This document shows positions 15,153 through 23,003 of a DNA stretch of 23,004 nt, piece by piece (position 1 is the first letter of the stretch; each line of letters begins with the position of its first letter). Position numbers and translations under genes: made by a program. Under the pieces are notes generated by a model. That model was given only the letters and a program-made list of their open reading frames with translations. It ran no database searches and was not told the origin of the DNA. The stretch comes from an uncultured Gemmatimonadota bacterium (lineage in GTDB: Bacteria; Gemmatimonadota; Gemmatimonadetes; Gemmatimonadales; GWC2-71-9): the NCBI GenBank assembly GCA_946479825.1, contig CAMLHU010000005.1:1-23004 (forward strand). The letters are read 5' to 3'.

Positions 15153-15275
15153 GGGGGCGCAGGGGCGCGTGGGCGCGGTCATCCTGAGGGAGCGAGGCGA
15201 CCGAAGCATCTCCAGCATCTCCCAGTGGACCACCACGCTCCCCCGCCCACCGCTCACCGCTCACCGCTTACCTTC
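15153..15275. repeat. Composite repeat region between the GWxTD gene and polA
   Basis: Three repeat types lie side by side. Bases 15153-15177 carry 8-bp-period GGGCGCAG/GGGCGCGT units like those inserted in mtgA. Bases 15178-15212 (GTCATCCTGAGGGAGCGAGG and on to GCATCTC) resemble an intergenic repeat of the form GTCATCCTGAG...GATCTC that recurs in many unrelated genomes. Bases 15248-15274 are CTCACCG heptads running to within 7 bases of the polA start. Confidence 0.7.
15269..15274 (+). promoter_or_regulatory. Possible -10 box of a leaderless polA promoter
   Basis: TACCTT followed by six C and then the ATG of polA. There is no ribosome binding site in front of polA, so initiation on a leaderless mRNA is the simplest reading. 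No -35 is visible, and the box lies in the CTCACCG repeat. Confidence 0.35.
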
Positions 15276-15280
15276 CCCCC

Positions 15281-18070
15281 ATGCCTCACACCCCGCCCCG
15301 CCTCTTCCTCGTGGACGGGTACGCGCTCATCTACCGCGCCTACCACGCCATGCGCGACCGTCCGCTGCGGAACGCCCGCGGCGAGAACACCTCGGTCCCC
15401 CGCGCCGTCCTGACCTTCCTGACCAAGCTCGCCGCCGAGTACGGCCCTGACGCGCTGGTGTGGGTCAACGACGCCGGCGATTCCGGCCGTGGCGAAGAAT
15501 TCGAGGGCTACAAGGCGCACCGTGAGGTGATGGAGCCGGCCGAGCAGGAGGAGTTCGATCGCGGGGTGGAGCGGGTGGAGCAGCTGCTGGCCGCACTCCG
15601 CATCCCGCTCCTGGCCGTGGAAGGCTGGGAGGCCGACGACGTCATCGGGACCTTGGCCGACCGGGCCGGCGGCGGCGGGTGGGAGGCGGTCATCGTCTCG
15701 GGGGACAAGGACTTCTACCAGCTCATCCGTCCCGGGATCGCCATCCTCAATCCCGGGCGCGGCGGCGCCGCGAGCGTCGAGCCGATCTGGGTGGACGAGC
15801 GTAACGCCGAGGACCGGCTCGGCGTGCCGCCGTCGCAGGTGGTGGACTTCCTCTCGCTGGTCGGCGACACCGCCGACAACGTCCCCGGCGTCCGCGGCAT
15901 CGGCGAGAAGGGCGCGGCCGAGCTGCTGCGCACCTACGGCGACCTCGAGGGCATCCTGGCCCACGCCTCCGAGGTGAAGCACAAGCGGTATCGCGAAGGG
16001 CTGGAGCAGCACGCGGAGGAGGCGCGGCTCTCGAAGCGCCTCGTCACCATCCGGCGCGACGCGCCGGTGGCCTTCGAGCCCGACGCGTGGCGCCCGCGCG
16101 AAGCCGACCGCGACGCCCTGGCGCGGCTCTACACCGAGCTCGAGTTCACCTCGCTCCTGCGCCAGCTCGGCGCCGAGTCGGCCGTCGCGCCGACGGAGGC
16201 GGGTGGCGGGGGCGCGCCGGTGGTCCAGGGCGGGGCGCCCGCGGTCACCGTGGTGGACGATCCGGCGGAGCTCCCGGCGCTGGTGGCCCGGCTCCGCGCC
16301 GCGCCGCTCGTCGCCTTCGACACCGAGACGAGCTCGCTCGAACCCCACAGCGCCGAGCTCATCGGGCTCTCGTTCGCGGTCACGCCGGGCGAGGCGTGGT
16401 ACCTGCCCTTCGGCCACCGTCCCCGCGGCGGCGAGCTCGCGGCCCCGGCGCCGGTGCGGAACCTCCCGCCGATCACCGACCCCGCGTGCGCGCCGGTGGC
16501 CGACCTCCTCCGCGACCCCGCGGTCCCCAAGGCCGGCCACCACGTCAAGTACGACTGGCAGGTGCTGCGTCGCGCCGGCGTCGAGGTGCAGGGTGTTCGC
16601 TACGACTCGATGCTCGCCAGCTTCGTGCTCGACCCCGGCCGCCGGTCCCACGCCATCGACGTGCTGAGCATGGAGCACCTGGGCGTCCCGATGCGCGGGT
16701 TCACCGACCTGGTCGGCAAGGGCAAGGCGCAGATCCCGTTCGCCGAGGTGGACGTGGCCGAGGCGGCCACGTACTGCGGCCACGACAGCGCCACGGTGCT
16801 CGCGCTCGAGGCGCTCTTCGCGCCGAGGCTTCGGGAGACCGGGCTCGGCCGCCTGCTCGACGAGCTCGAGCTGCCGCTGGTCGAGGTGCTGGTGGACATG
16901 GAATGGGCGGGGATCGCGATCGACCGCGCGGTCTTCCGGCGGCTGGCGGCGGAACTCACCGAGGACCTGGCCCGGCTCGAGGGGCGGATCGCGGCGGCGG
17001 CGGGTGCGGCGGTCAACCTCAATTCGCCGAAGCAGCTCGGCGCGCTGCTCTTCGACAAGCTGCAGCTGCCGGTCCTCAAGAAGACCAAGACCGGCGCCTC
17101 GACCGACGCGGAGGTCCTCGAGGAGCTGGCCGGGCTGGGGCACGAGGTGCCGAAGCTCATCCTCGAGTACCGCGAGGTGCAGAAGCTCAAGAGCACGTAC
17201 GTGGACGTTCTGCCGGCGGCGGTCAACCCGGAGACCGGCCGGATCCACACCAGCTTCCAGCAGACCGGCGCCGCGACCGGCCGGCTCTCCTCGACCGACC
17301 CCAACCTGCAGAACATCCCCGTGCGGACGCCGCGCGGCGAGGAGATCCGCCGCGGGTTCGTCCCCGCGGAGGGGTGCCGGTTCGTGGTGGCCGACTACAG
17401 CCAGATCGAGCTCCGGCTGCTGGCGCACTTCTCGGAAGATCCCGCGTTCGTCGCCGCCTTCCACGCCGGCGGCGACATCCATCGCGGCACCGCGGCGGTC
17501 ATCTTCGGCGTCCCCGAGGACCAGGTGACGTCCGAGATGCGCGCCCGCGCCAAGACCATCAACTTCGGCACGATCTACGGCCAGGGGGCGTTCGCGCTGT
17601 CGAAGCAGCTGGGGATCCCGCAGGAGGAAGCGAAGGCGTTCATCACCCAGTACTTCGAGCGCTTCGCCGGGGTGCGGGCGTACCTCGACCGGATGGTGGA
17701 GGTGGCGCGCCGCCAGGGCTACGTCGAGACGCTCTTCGGCCGCCGGCGGTACATCCCCGAGATCAACGACCGCAACTTCAACATCCGCGCCTTCGGCGAG
17801 CGGGTGGCCACCAACTCTCCGCTGCAGGGCTCCGCGGCCGACCTCATCAAGCGGGGGATGATCCTGCTGCACGAGGCGATCCGCCGCGAGGGGCTCCGGG
17901 CCCGGATCCTCCTGCAGGTGCACGACGAACTCGTGGTCGAGGCGCCGGCGGCCGAGGTGGACCGCGCCGCGGCGCTGGTACGCGAGAAGATGGAAGGCGC
18001 CGCGGCGCTGCGGGTGCCGCTGGTGGCCTCGATCGGCGTGGGCGACAACTGGCTCGACGCCAAGCGCTGA
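15281..18070 (+). CDS. polA: DNA polymerase I, full length with 5' nuclease and proofreading domains
   Basis: A 929-residue repair and Okazaki-fragment polymerase. The 5' nuclease domain (about 6-300) shows Asp12, WEADD (116-120), GDKD (141-144) and a helix-3-turn-helix GDTADNVPGVRGIGEKGAAE (195-214). The 3'-5' exonuclease domain (about 320-510) keeps its metal ligands: Asp347 and Glu349 (FDTET), Asp425 (KYDWQ), Tyr498 and Asp502 (YCGHD), so it should proofread, unlike Taq-type enzymes. The polymerase domain has Asp705 (VVADYSQIE), the O-helix RARAKTINFGTIYG (754-767; Arg754, Lys758, Phe762, Tyr766) and Asp882 (QVHDE), numbered exactly as in the E. coli enzyme. The ATG lacks a ribosome binding site and is preceded by CCTTCCCCCC; a -10-like TACCTT ends 6 bases upstream. 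The gene ends before a strong hairpin and converges on the exporter gene. Confidence 0.97.
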   Translation: MPHTPPRLFLVDGYALIYRAYHAMRDRPLRNARGENTSVPRAVLTFLTKLAAEYGPDALVWVNDAGDSGRGEEFEGYKAHREVMEPAEQEEFDRGVERVEQLLAALRIPLLAVEGWEADDVIGTLADRAGGGGWEAVIVSGDKDFYQLIRPGIAILNPGRGGAASVEPIWVDERNAEDRLGVPPSQVVDFLSLVGDTADNVPGVRGIGEKGAAELLRTYGDLEGILAHASEVKHKRYREGLEQHAEEARLSKRLVTIRRDAPVAFEPDAWRPREADRDALARLYTELEFTSLLRQLGAESAVAPTEAGGGGAPVVQGGAPAVTVVDDPAELPALVARLRAAPLVAFDTETSSLEPHSAELIGLSFAVTPGEAWYLPFGHRPRGGELAAPAPVRNLPPITDPACAPVADLLRDPAVPKAGHHVKYDWQVLRRAGVEVQGVRYDSMLASFVLDPGRRSHAIDVLSMEHLGVPMRGFTDLVGKGKAQIPFAEVDVAEAATYCGHDSATVLALEALFAPRLRETGLGRLLDELELPLVEVLVDMEWAGIAIDRAVFRRLAAELTEDLARLEGRIAAAAGAAVNLNSPKQLGALLFDKLQLPVLKKTKTGASTDAEVLEELAGLGHEVPKLILEYREVQKLKSTYVDVLPAAVNPETGRIHTSFQQTGAATGRLSSTDPNLQNIPVRTPRGEEIRRGFVPAEGCRFVVADYSQIELRLLAHFSEDPAFVAAFHAGGDIHRGTAAVIFGVPEDQVTSEMRARAKTINFGTIYGQGAFALSKQLGIPQEEAKAFITQYFERFAGVRAYLDRMVEVARRQGYVETLFGRRRYIPEINDRNFNIRAFGERVATNSPLQGSAADLIKRGMILLHEAIRREGLRARILLQVHDELVVEAPAAEVDRAAALVREKMEGAAALRVPLVASIGVGDNWLDAKR

Positions 18071-18077
18071 TCCCTCG

Positions 18078-18140
18078 GTCCCCCGGAACGCGACGACCCC
18101 GGACGCTGTCGGCGTCCGGGGTCGTGTCGTCGTGGGGGAC
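18078..18140. terminator. Nested hairpin between polA and the MMPL gene, probably bidirectional terminator
   Basis: A perfect 14-bp stem (18093-18106 with 18112-18125) with a 5-base loop is enclosed by an outer 7-bp stem (GTCCCCC at 18078-18084 with GGGGGAC at 18134-18140). It fills the 72-base gap between two convergent genes. There is no U-tract on either strand, so termination would depend on stem strength. Confidence 0.7.
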
Positions 18141-18142
18141 GT

Positions 18143-20419
18143 TCAGTCGGCCGGCTTGACCGCCGGCGGCTCCTTGCGAGCCCCGCGCACCCCCGGCCAC
18201 CAGTTCCACCGGCCCGCCAGGTGCATGAACGCGGGGACCAGCACCATCCGGATGAGCGTGGCGTCGAGCAGCACCGCCACCGCGAGCCCGAAGCCCAGGA
18301 ACTGCACCACCAGCACCCGGGCGAAGGCGAACGCCCCGAACACCAGCAGCATGATGAGCGCGGCCGAGGTGATGGTCGAGGCGGTGGCCGAGAGCCCTTC
18401 CATCGTGGCCTGGGTGTTCCGGCCGTGGCTGTCGAACGCCTCCTTGATCCGGGCCAGCAGGAACACTTCGTAGTCCATCGACAGCCCGAACACCACCGCG
18501 AACACCAGCACCGGCACCGCCACGAAGATGGCGTCCACCGGCCCGTCGAGGCCGAACAGCTGGCTTCCGTACCCGTGCTGGAACACCAGCACGATGATCC
18601 CGAACGTCGCGCTCACCGAGAGCGAGTTCATGATCACCGCCTTGATCGGCACGAGGAGCGAGCGGAACGCGATCGCGAGCATCAGCCCCGTGGAGCCCAG
18701 GATGAGCAGCACCATCAGCGGGAACCGGCCGAGCAGGTCGTCCTGGAAGTCCACGCTCGCGGCCTGGTAGCCCCCCACCCGGATGGTGGCGCCGCGGAGC
18801 CCCCGCGGCGGGTGCGCGGCGAGGGTCCGCGCCCGGCGCACGTAGTCCATCGCCGAGGTCAGCGAGGTGGTGTCCGACACCAGCACGTCGAGGAGCGCCA
18901 CCTGCGCGTCGCCGCTCAGGTAGGCGTCGAGCAGCGCGCCGTACTGGGCCCGCGCCTTCGGCAGGTCGCTGTACAGCATGGAATAGGCGAGCAGCGAGCC
19001 GTGCTTCTGGACCGAGACGATGCTCCGGACGTCGGCCACGCGGCCGTCGGCCCTGAGCGAATCGCTGAGCTGCATCAGGCCGCGGAGGCTGGTGGCGTCC
19101 ACGGCGCTCGTCCCGGCGGGAAACTCGACCACGACGCGGATCGGCAGGATGACGCCGGCGGCGCCGATCGCCTGCAGCGTCTCGACCCCGCGCCCCGCCT
19201 CGGTGGCGTGCGGCCACCAGTTGCGCGAGGGGAGCCCGATCCGGATCGCGATCACGGGGGCGGTGAGGAGCGCCACACCCAGCCCGCCCAGGGTGAGCGC
19301 GCGGCGGGGGTGCCGCGCCAGGCTGCGGGCCCACTTTTCCCAGATGGTCGGCGCGTGGTACCAGGCCAGCCGGCGCGCCAGCCAGCGCGGCCGGTCGATC
19401 TGGCGCCCCACCACCGCGAGCAGCGCCGGCAGCAGCGTGGTCGCGAGCAGCACCGCCGCGATCACCACCACGAGCCCGCCGATCCCGACGCTCTGGGTCT
19501 CGATGAGCGGGGTGAAGAGCAGCGCCGCGAAGCCGACGATCACCGTGAGCCCCGACGTCACCACTGCGGCACCCGCGGTCCGGAGCGTGGACACCGCCGC
19601 CTGGGTGCGGGAGAGCCCGCGGGTCAGCTCCTCCCGGAAGCGCGTCACGACCAGCAGCGAGTAGTCGATGCCGACGCCGAGCCCGATCATCGACGTCATG
19701 TTGAGCACGAACACCGACATCGGCATGTGGTGCGCCAGGATCCCGACGACCGCCAGCGTCACCGCGATGGCGAGGAAGCCGACCACCAGCGGCAGGATCG
19801 CCGCCACCAGCGCGCCGAAGGCGAGCACCAGGATCACCAGCGTGAGCGGCAGGAGCCGCTGCTCGCTCCGGGTGCTGTCCTCCGCGCTCACGGTCCGGAT
19901 GTCCACGTCGAGCGGCGCCCGGCCTGTGACGCGGAGGGTGTAGGCGGCGTTCCCGGGGAGCGCGGCCGCCGCCGCGTGGAGCGCCGTCCGGTACGGCATC
20001 ACCAGCGCGCCGGCGCTGTCCGAGGTGGGGACCTGCAGCACCACGACGAAGAAGGTCGTCCGGCCGTCGCGGCTCGCGAACACCGAGTCGCCGGTGGAGC
20101 CGAACGAGAGCACGTCGCGCACGAACGGCAGCCGCCGCGACGCCTCGGCCAGGCTGTCCACGAACGCGCGCCCCGGCCCGGCGGTCAGCCGGTCCGGGCC
20201 CTGCACGGTCACCGCGAAGTATTCGCTGAGGGGCTGCGGAAAGCGGGTGCGAATGATCGAGTCGGCCTGCGACGCCTCGGTCGGGTGGCGGCTCCCGCCC
20301 CGGGTGTTGAGCAACGCCGGCGTCTGCGGGGCTGCCCGGATCGCGAAGAACCCGGCCACCGCCCACGCCAGGATCACCGCCCAGCGCCACCGCACCAGCG
20401 TCTGTGCCACTCGACCCAT
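18143..20419 (-). CDS. MMPL/RND-superfamily membrane transporter
   Basis: A 758-residue inner-membrane protein with the duplicated RND layout: one helix near the N-terminus (about 12-30), a large external loop, five helices (about 190-335), a short basic cytoplasmic stretch and helix near 375-393, a second external loop, then five helices (about 567-735). The paired Asp-Tyr residues of the proton relay in MMPL proteins are present in both halves: Asp252-Tyr253 (GLGVGIDYSLL) and Asp649-Tyr650 (VFGLSMDYEVF). Such proteins export lipids, pigments or other hydrophobic molecules; the cargo is not predictable here. The start ATG at 20419 has only a weak purine-rich upstream stretch (GGAG about 15 bases before). 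A TAACAT box at 20492-20487 may be its -10. No accessory membrane-fusion protein is nearby, which is normal for MMPL types. Confidence 0.93.
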   Translation of the reverse strand: MGRVAQTLVRWRWAVILAWAVAGFFAIRAAPQTPALLNTRGGSRHPTEASQADSIIRTRFPQPLSEYFAVTVQGPDRLTAGPGRAFVDSLAEASRRLPFVRDVLSFGSTGDSVFASRDGRTTFFVVVLQVPTSDSAGALVMPYRTALHAAAAALPGNAAYTLRVTGRAPLDVDIRTVSAEDSTRSEQRLLPLTLVILVLAFGALVAAILPLVVGFLAIAVTLAVVGILAHHMPMSVFVLNMTSMIGLGVGIDYSLLVVTRFREELTRGLSRTQAAVSTLRTAGAAVVTSGLTVIVGFAALLFTPLIETQSVGIGGLVVVIAAVLLATTLLPALLAVVGRQIDRPRWLARRLAWYHAPTIWEKWARSLARHPRRALTLGGLGVALLTAPVIAIRIGLPSRNWWPHATEAGRGVETLQAIGAAGVILPIRVVVEFPAGTSAVDATSLRGLMQLSDSLRADGRVADVRSIVSVQKHGSLLAYSMLYSDLPKARAQYGALLDAYLSGDAQVALLDVLVSDTTSLTSAMDYVRRARTLAAHPPRGLRGATIRVGGYQAASVDFQDDLLGRFPLMVLLILGSTGLMLAIAFRSLLVPIKAVIMNSLSVSATFGIIVLVFQHGYGSQLFGLDGPVDAIFVAVPVLVFAVVFGLSMDYEVFLLARIKEAFDSHGRNTQATMEGLSATASTITSAALIMLLVFGAFAFARVLVVQFLGFGLAVAVLLDATLIRMVLVPAFMHLAGRWNWWPGVRGARKEPPAVKPAD

Positions 20420-20516
20420 CGCCCCGCCGTCTCCTGGATGAGCTCCGCCTGGTCCGCGGATGCTCGGGAGGCGCCGCGGTGGCCCAATGTTAGGCGGCCC
20501 CCGGCTCCCACGCTAG

Positions 20517-20537
20517 CGCCGACGGCGCCGTTCGGCG
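20517..20537. promoter_or_regulatory. Interrupted palindrome in the MMPL/metalloprotease divergent region
   Basis: CGCCGA and TCGGCG flank GGCGCC, forming a 21-base imperfect palindrome that ends exactly where the TATTCT box of the plus-strand gene begins. It could be an operator, but in such GC-rich DNA chance is a serious alternative. Confidence 0.3.
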
Positions 20538-20543
20538 TATTCT
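20538..20543 (+). promoter_or_regulatory. -10 box of a probable leaderless promoter
   Basis: TATTCT lies exactly 6 bases before the ATG at 20550, with no ribosome binding site between them, so transcription should start at or next to the start codon. No clear -35 is seen at 16-18 bases upstream. Confidence 0.45.
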
Positions 20544-20549
20544 CGACCC

Positions 20550-21347
20550 ATGCGGATCGGCCCGCTGGCGGCGGTCACCGCCCTGCTCTGCCTCGCCGCG
20601 CTCGGCGACCTCGTCCACCGCGCGCTCGTCGCCGCACGCCCCAGCGTCCCGGCGCCCGCGGCCGCGCCGACCATCGCCAGTGCACCCCCCGCCGCCCGCT
20701 CCAGCCTCGGGGCGCGGACCCCCGCGCCCGGCCCCGCGCCGATCCCCGCCGCATCGGGCGACACCCTCAGCGCCCTCGAACGGCTCGGCGAGCGGCGCGA
20801 GATCCTCGCCGCCGGCCCCGACACCTACCTCGATTCACTCCTCGCCGAGGCCGACTCGACGATCCGCCGCTGGCCCGATTCCGTCGCCCCGCACCTCCGC
20901 GTGGCCATCCTCGACGGCGGCGCCACCGGCTGGCGCCCGGAGCTGCACGGGTACGTGGACGACGCGATGCGGATGTGGCACGCCACCGAACCGGCCATCG
21001 GGTTCGCCCCCGCTGCCGACACCCTCTCGGCCGACATCGTCGTGCGCTGGACCGAACGACTCCGCGCCGAGCGCACCGGCCAGGCCGACCTGACGTGGGA
21101 CAAGGCCGGCCGCATCCACCACGTCAACGTGACCCTCGCCCTCCTCGACCCGCTCGGCCACCCGCTTCCGGACGTGGCGCTGCGGGCCGTCGCCGCCCAC
21201 GAGCTCGGCCACGCCCTGGGTCTCCCCCACTCCGGCGACTCGGCCGACGTGCTCTTCCCGCGGACCCGCACCGCCAGCGCCACCGCCCGCGACGACGCCA
21301 CCCTGCACCTGCTCTATCGCCTCGCCCCCGGTAATATCAAGGAATGA
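20550..21347 (+). CDS. Matrixin-like zinc metalloprotease, exported
   Basis: A 265-residue protein with an N-terminal hydrophobic segment (about 5-20) that can act as a signal or anchor, then a Pro/Ala-rich linker (30-70). The catalytic region carries HELGHALGLPH (217-227), the HExxHxxGxxH zinc site of metzincins with His217, His221, His227 and catalytic Glu218. The segment after it, HSGDSADVLFP, aligns with the HSxDxxAIMYP of matrixins but has Leu where the Met-turn methionine should be. The protein is therefore matrixin-like with an altered Met-turn. The gene starts without a ribosome binding site, 6 bases after a TATTCT box, and its stop overlaps the start of the serine hydrolase gene (ATGA), so the two are probably co-expressed. 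Confidence 0.88.
   Translation: MRIGPLAAVTALLCLAALGDLVHRALVAARPSVPAPAAAPTIASAPPAARSSLGARTPAPGPAPIPAASGDTLSALERLGERREILAAGPDTYLDSLLAEADSTIRRWPDSVAPHLRVAILDGGATGWRPELHGYVDDAMRMWHATEPAIGFAPAADTLSADIVVRWTERLRAERTGQADLTWDKAGRIHHVNVTLALLDPLGHPLPDVALRAVAAHELGHALGLPHSGDSADVLFPRTRTASATARDDATLHLLYRLAPGNIKE
21332..21337 (+). promoter_or_regulatory. Possible internal -10 box before the serine hydrolase gene
   Basis: TAATAT ends 6 bases before the ATG at 21344, the same spacing as at 15269 and 20538. AAGGA (21339-21343) touches the ATG and is too close to serve as a normal ribosome binding site. Confidence 0.3.
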
Positions 21348-22498
21348 GGATCCGCGTCCTGTCCCTGCTGCTGGCGGTGCTCTCGGCCCCGCCGGCCGCC
21401 GCCCAGCGCTTCGCCGCGGCCGACGCCGCCGTCCTGGCGGGGATCCGGCAGGGGGTCTATCCCGGCGCCGTCCTCGTCATCGGCACCCACGACCGCATCC
21501 TCTACGCCCGCGGGTACGGGCACCTCACCTGGAGCGCCCGCTCGCCGGCGGCGTCGCCCGACTCGACGGTGTGGGACCTCGCGTCGCTCACCAAGGTGGT
21601 CGCGACCACCCCCGCGCTGCTCACGCTGGTGGACCAGGGGAAGGTGGACCTCGACGCGCCGGTCGCCCGATACCTGCCGAGGTTCACCGGCGGCGGTCGG
21701 GACCGCGTCACGGTGCGGATGCTCCTCGACCACACCAGCGGCGAACCGGCGTGGCGCCCGTTCTATCAGCTCGCGCCGACCCGCGACAGCGCCGTCGCCC
21801 TGCTCTACGCCACCCCGCTCGCGCGGACCCCGGGCACGAGCGCCGTGTACAGCGACCTCAACGCGATGCTGCTCGGCCTGCTGGTGGAGCGCGTCAGCGG
21901 CGAGCCGCTCGACCGCTACGCCGCCGACCACGTCTTCGCGCCGCTCGCGATGCAGGAGACCCGCTTCCGCCCGCCCGCCGCCTGGCGCCGCCGCATCGCG
22001 CCGACCGGCCGCTACCGCGGGCACCCGGTCGCCGGTACGGTGAATGACCAGAACTCCGCGCGCCTGGGCGGCGTCGCCGGGCACGCCGGCCTCTTCAGCA
22101 CCGGCGCCGACCTCGCGCGATACGCGCAGTTCTGGCTCCGGAACGGCATCGGCGCCGACGGCACCGCGCTGGTCCGTGCCGCCACCCTCCGGCGATTCCT
22201 CCAGGCCGATCCGGCCAGCGGCAACCGGCTCCTCGGCTGGGAGCGGCCCGATCCGGACGAGTACCATCCCGACCCCTACGGCTCGCTCCTCTCGCCCGCG
22301 GCGTACGGCCACACCGGGTGGACCGGCACGCAGATGTGGATCGACCCGACCCGCGACCTGTTCGTGGTGTTCCTCACCAACCGGAGCTACGCGCCGCGGG
22401 TCGCCAAGCCGTTCACCGCCCTCCACGCCCTCCGCGGACGCGTGGCCGACGCGACGGTCGAGACCGCGTGCCGCGCCGCGGTGGTCGCGAGCTGTTGA
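21344..22498 (+). CDS. Serine hydrolase of the beta-lactamase class C / PBP-like family, exported
   Basis: A 384-residue protein with a signal peptide (cleavage likely after AAA, residue 20). The three motifs of the fold are present: SLTK (81-84) with nucleophile Ser81 and Lys84, YSD (169-171; Tyr-Ser-Asp in place of Tyr-Ala/Ser-Asn) and HTG (323-325). The segment GVAGHAGLFSTGADLARY (243-260) is typical of secreted members of this group. These enzymes act as peptidases, esterases or carboxypeptidases; beta-lactam resistance cannot be claimed from sequence. The ATG overlaps the stop of the metalloprotease gene by ATGA, supporting coupled translation. Its own stop overlaps the -35 box of the next gene. 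Confidence 0.92.
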   Translation: MRIRVLSLLLAVLSAPPAAAQRFAAADAAVLAGIRQGVYPGAVLVIGTHDRILYARGYGHLTWSARSPAASPDSTVWDLASLTKVVATTPALLTLVDQGKVDLDAPVARYLPRFTGGGRDRVTVRMLLDHTSGEPAWRPFYQLAPTRDSAVALLYATPLARTPGTSAVYSDLNAMLLGLLVERVSGEPLDRYAADHVFAPLAMQETRFRPPAAWRRRIAPTGRYRGHPVAGTVNDQNSARLGGVAGHAGLFSTGADLARYAQFWLRNGIGADGTALVRAATLRRFLQADPASGNRLLGWERPDPDEYHPDPYGSLLSPAAYGHTGWTGTQMWIDPTRDLFVVFLTNRSYAPRVAKPFTALHALRGRVADATVETACRAAVVASC

Positions 22499-22522
22499 CC
22501 GGGGCGGGACCGAGCCTAGTTT
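22495..22522 (+). promoter_or_regulatory. Promoter of the DUF59 gene
   Basis: TTGACC (22495-22500), a 16-base spacer and TAGTTT (22517-22522). It begins at the stop codon of the upstream gene and is followed by the strongest ribosome binding site in the window, AAGGAGG at 22532-22538, 5 bases before the ATG. This is the best sigma-70-like promoter seen here. Confidence 0.6.
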
Positions 22523-22543
22523 GCAGCACGGAAGGAGGCAGGT

Positions 22544-22840
22544 ATGCTGACAGCGGAAACCGTCAGGAAGGCGCTCCGGGCGGTCAAGGATCCGGAACTC
22601 AACCTGAATGTGGTGGATATCGGGCTCATCTATGACGTCACGGTCTCCGACGCCGGCGACGTGCACATCAAGATGACCCTCACCTCGCCGGGATGCCCCT
22701 CGGGCCCCGAGATCATGGGCGACGTCGAACGCGTGGCCAAGGACCTCGAAGGCGTGAACACGGTCGAAGTGGAACTGGTCTGGGATCCCTACTGGACCCC
22801 CGAGCGGATGGACCCGAGGATCAGGGCCTTCCTGGGGTGA
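22544..22840 (+). CDS. DUF59/MIP18-family Fe-S cluster assembly protein (SufT/PaaD-like)
   Basis: A 98-residue cytoplasmic protein that is essentially one DUF59 domain. Diagnostic features are the opening VRKALRAVKDPELNLNVVDI (7-26), the following GLIYDV and the motif MTLTSPGCPSGPEI (44-57) with the conserved Cys51. Members such as SufT help mature iron-sulfur proteins; PaaD-type members work with phenylacetate oxygenases, but no such genes are here, so the SufT-like role is preferred. No suf or isc genes are in the window. A good promoter and the ribosome binding site AAGGAGG make it an independent, probably well-expressed gene. Its stop codon opens a repeat-rich region (GGTGAAG and GTGAACG units). 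Confidence 0.93.
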   Translation: MLTAETVRKALRAVKDPELNLNVVDIGLIYDVTVSDAGDVHIKMTLTSPGCPSGPEIMGDVERVAKDLEGVNTVEVELVWDPYWTPERMDPRIRAFLG

Positions 22841-22850
22841 AGCGGTAAGT

Positions 22851-23003
22851 GGTGAAGGGTGAACGGGAACAGCGTGAACGGGCCGCCCGACGTGATCGTG
22901 TCAGGCGGCCCGTTCTTCGTTCACCCACTTCCCGTTCACCCGTCGTCTTCCCGCTCAGCGCTCACCGCTCTCCCGTTCACGCGGTCCCCGTTCACCCTTC
23001 ACC
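22851..23003. repeat. 153-bp element with 32-bp inverted terminal arms
   Basis: Bases 22851-22882 and the reverse complement of 22972-23003 agree at 30 of 32 positions; both begin GGTGAAGGGTGAACGGG and end GCGTGAACGGG. Between them lie a terminator hairpin and further inverted GTGAACG-type units (about 22918-22940) and CTCACCG-type units (about 22958-22970). No reading frame is credible inside. Part of the left arm recurs at 2637-2659. It resembles a small non-autonomous mobile or REP-like element. Confidence 0.75.
22876..22915 (+). terminator. Hairpin terminator after the DUF59 gene
   Basis: A 12-bp perfect stem (GAACGGGCCGCC at 22876-22887 with its complement at 22904-22915), extended inwards by GAC/GTC after one mismatch, followed by TTCGTTC. 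It starts 36 bases past the stop codon. Its foot GAACGGG matches that of the hairpin at 2668-2709. Confidence 0.7.

Noticed and set aside
15254..17923. An 889-residue minus-strand frame opposite polA
   Set aside because: It is a shadow of polA and has no recognisable motif; polA carries all its catalytic residues.
18221..21334. A 1037-residue plus-strand frame across the MMPL and metalloprotease genes
   Set aside because: It spans two real genes in a shadow frame and consists of His/Arg/Glu-rich low complexity.
21344..22498. A beta-lactam resistance gene
   Set aside because: The SxxK, YSD and HTG motifs only place it in the broad serine hydrolase family, whose members are mostly peptidases or esterases.
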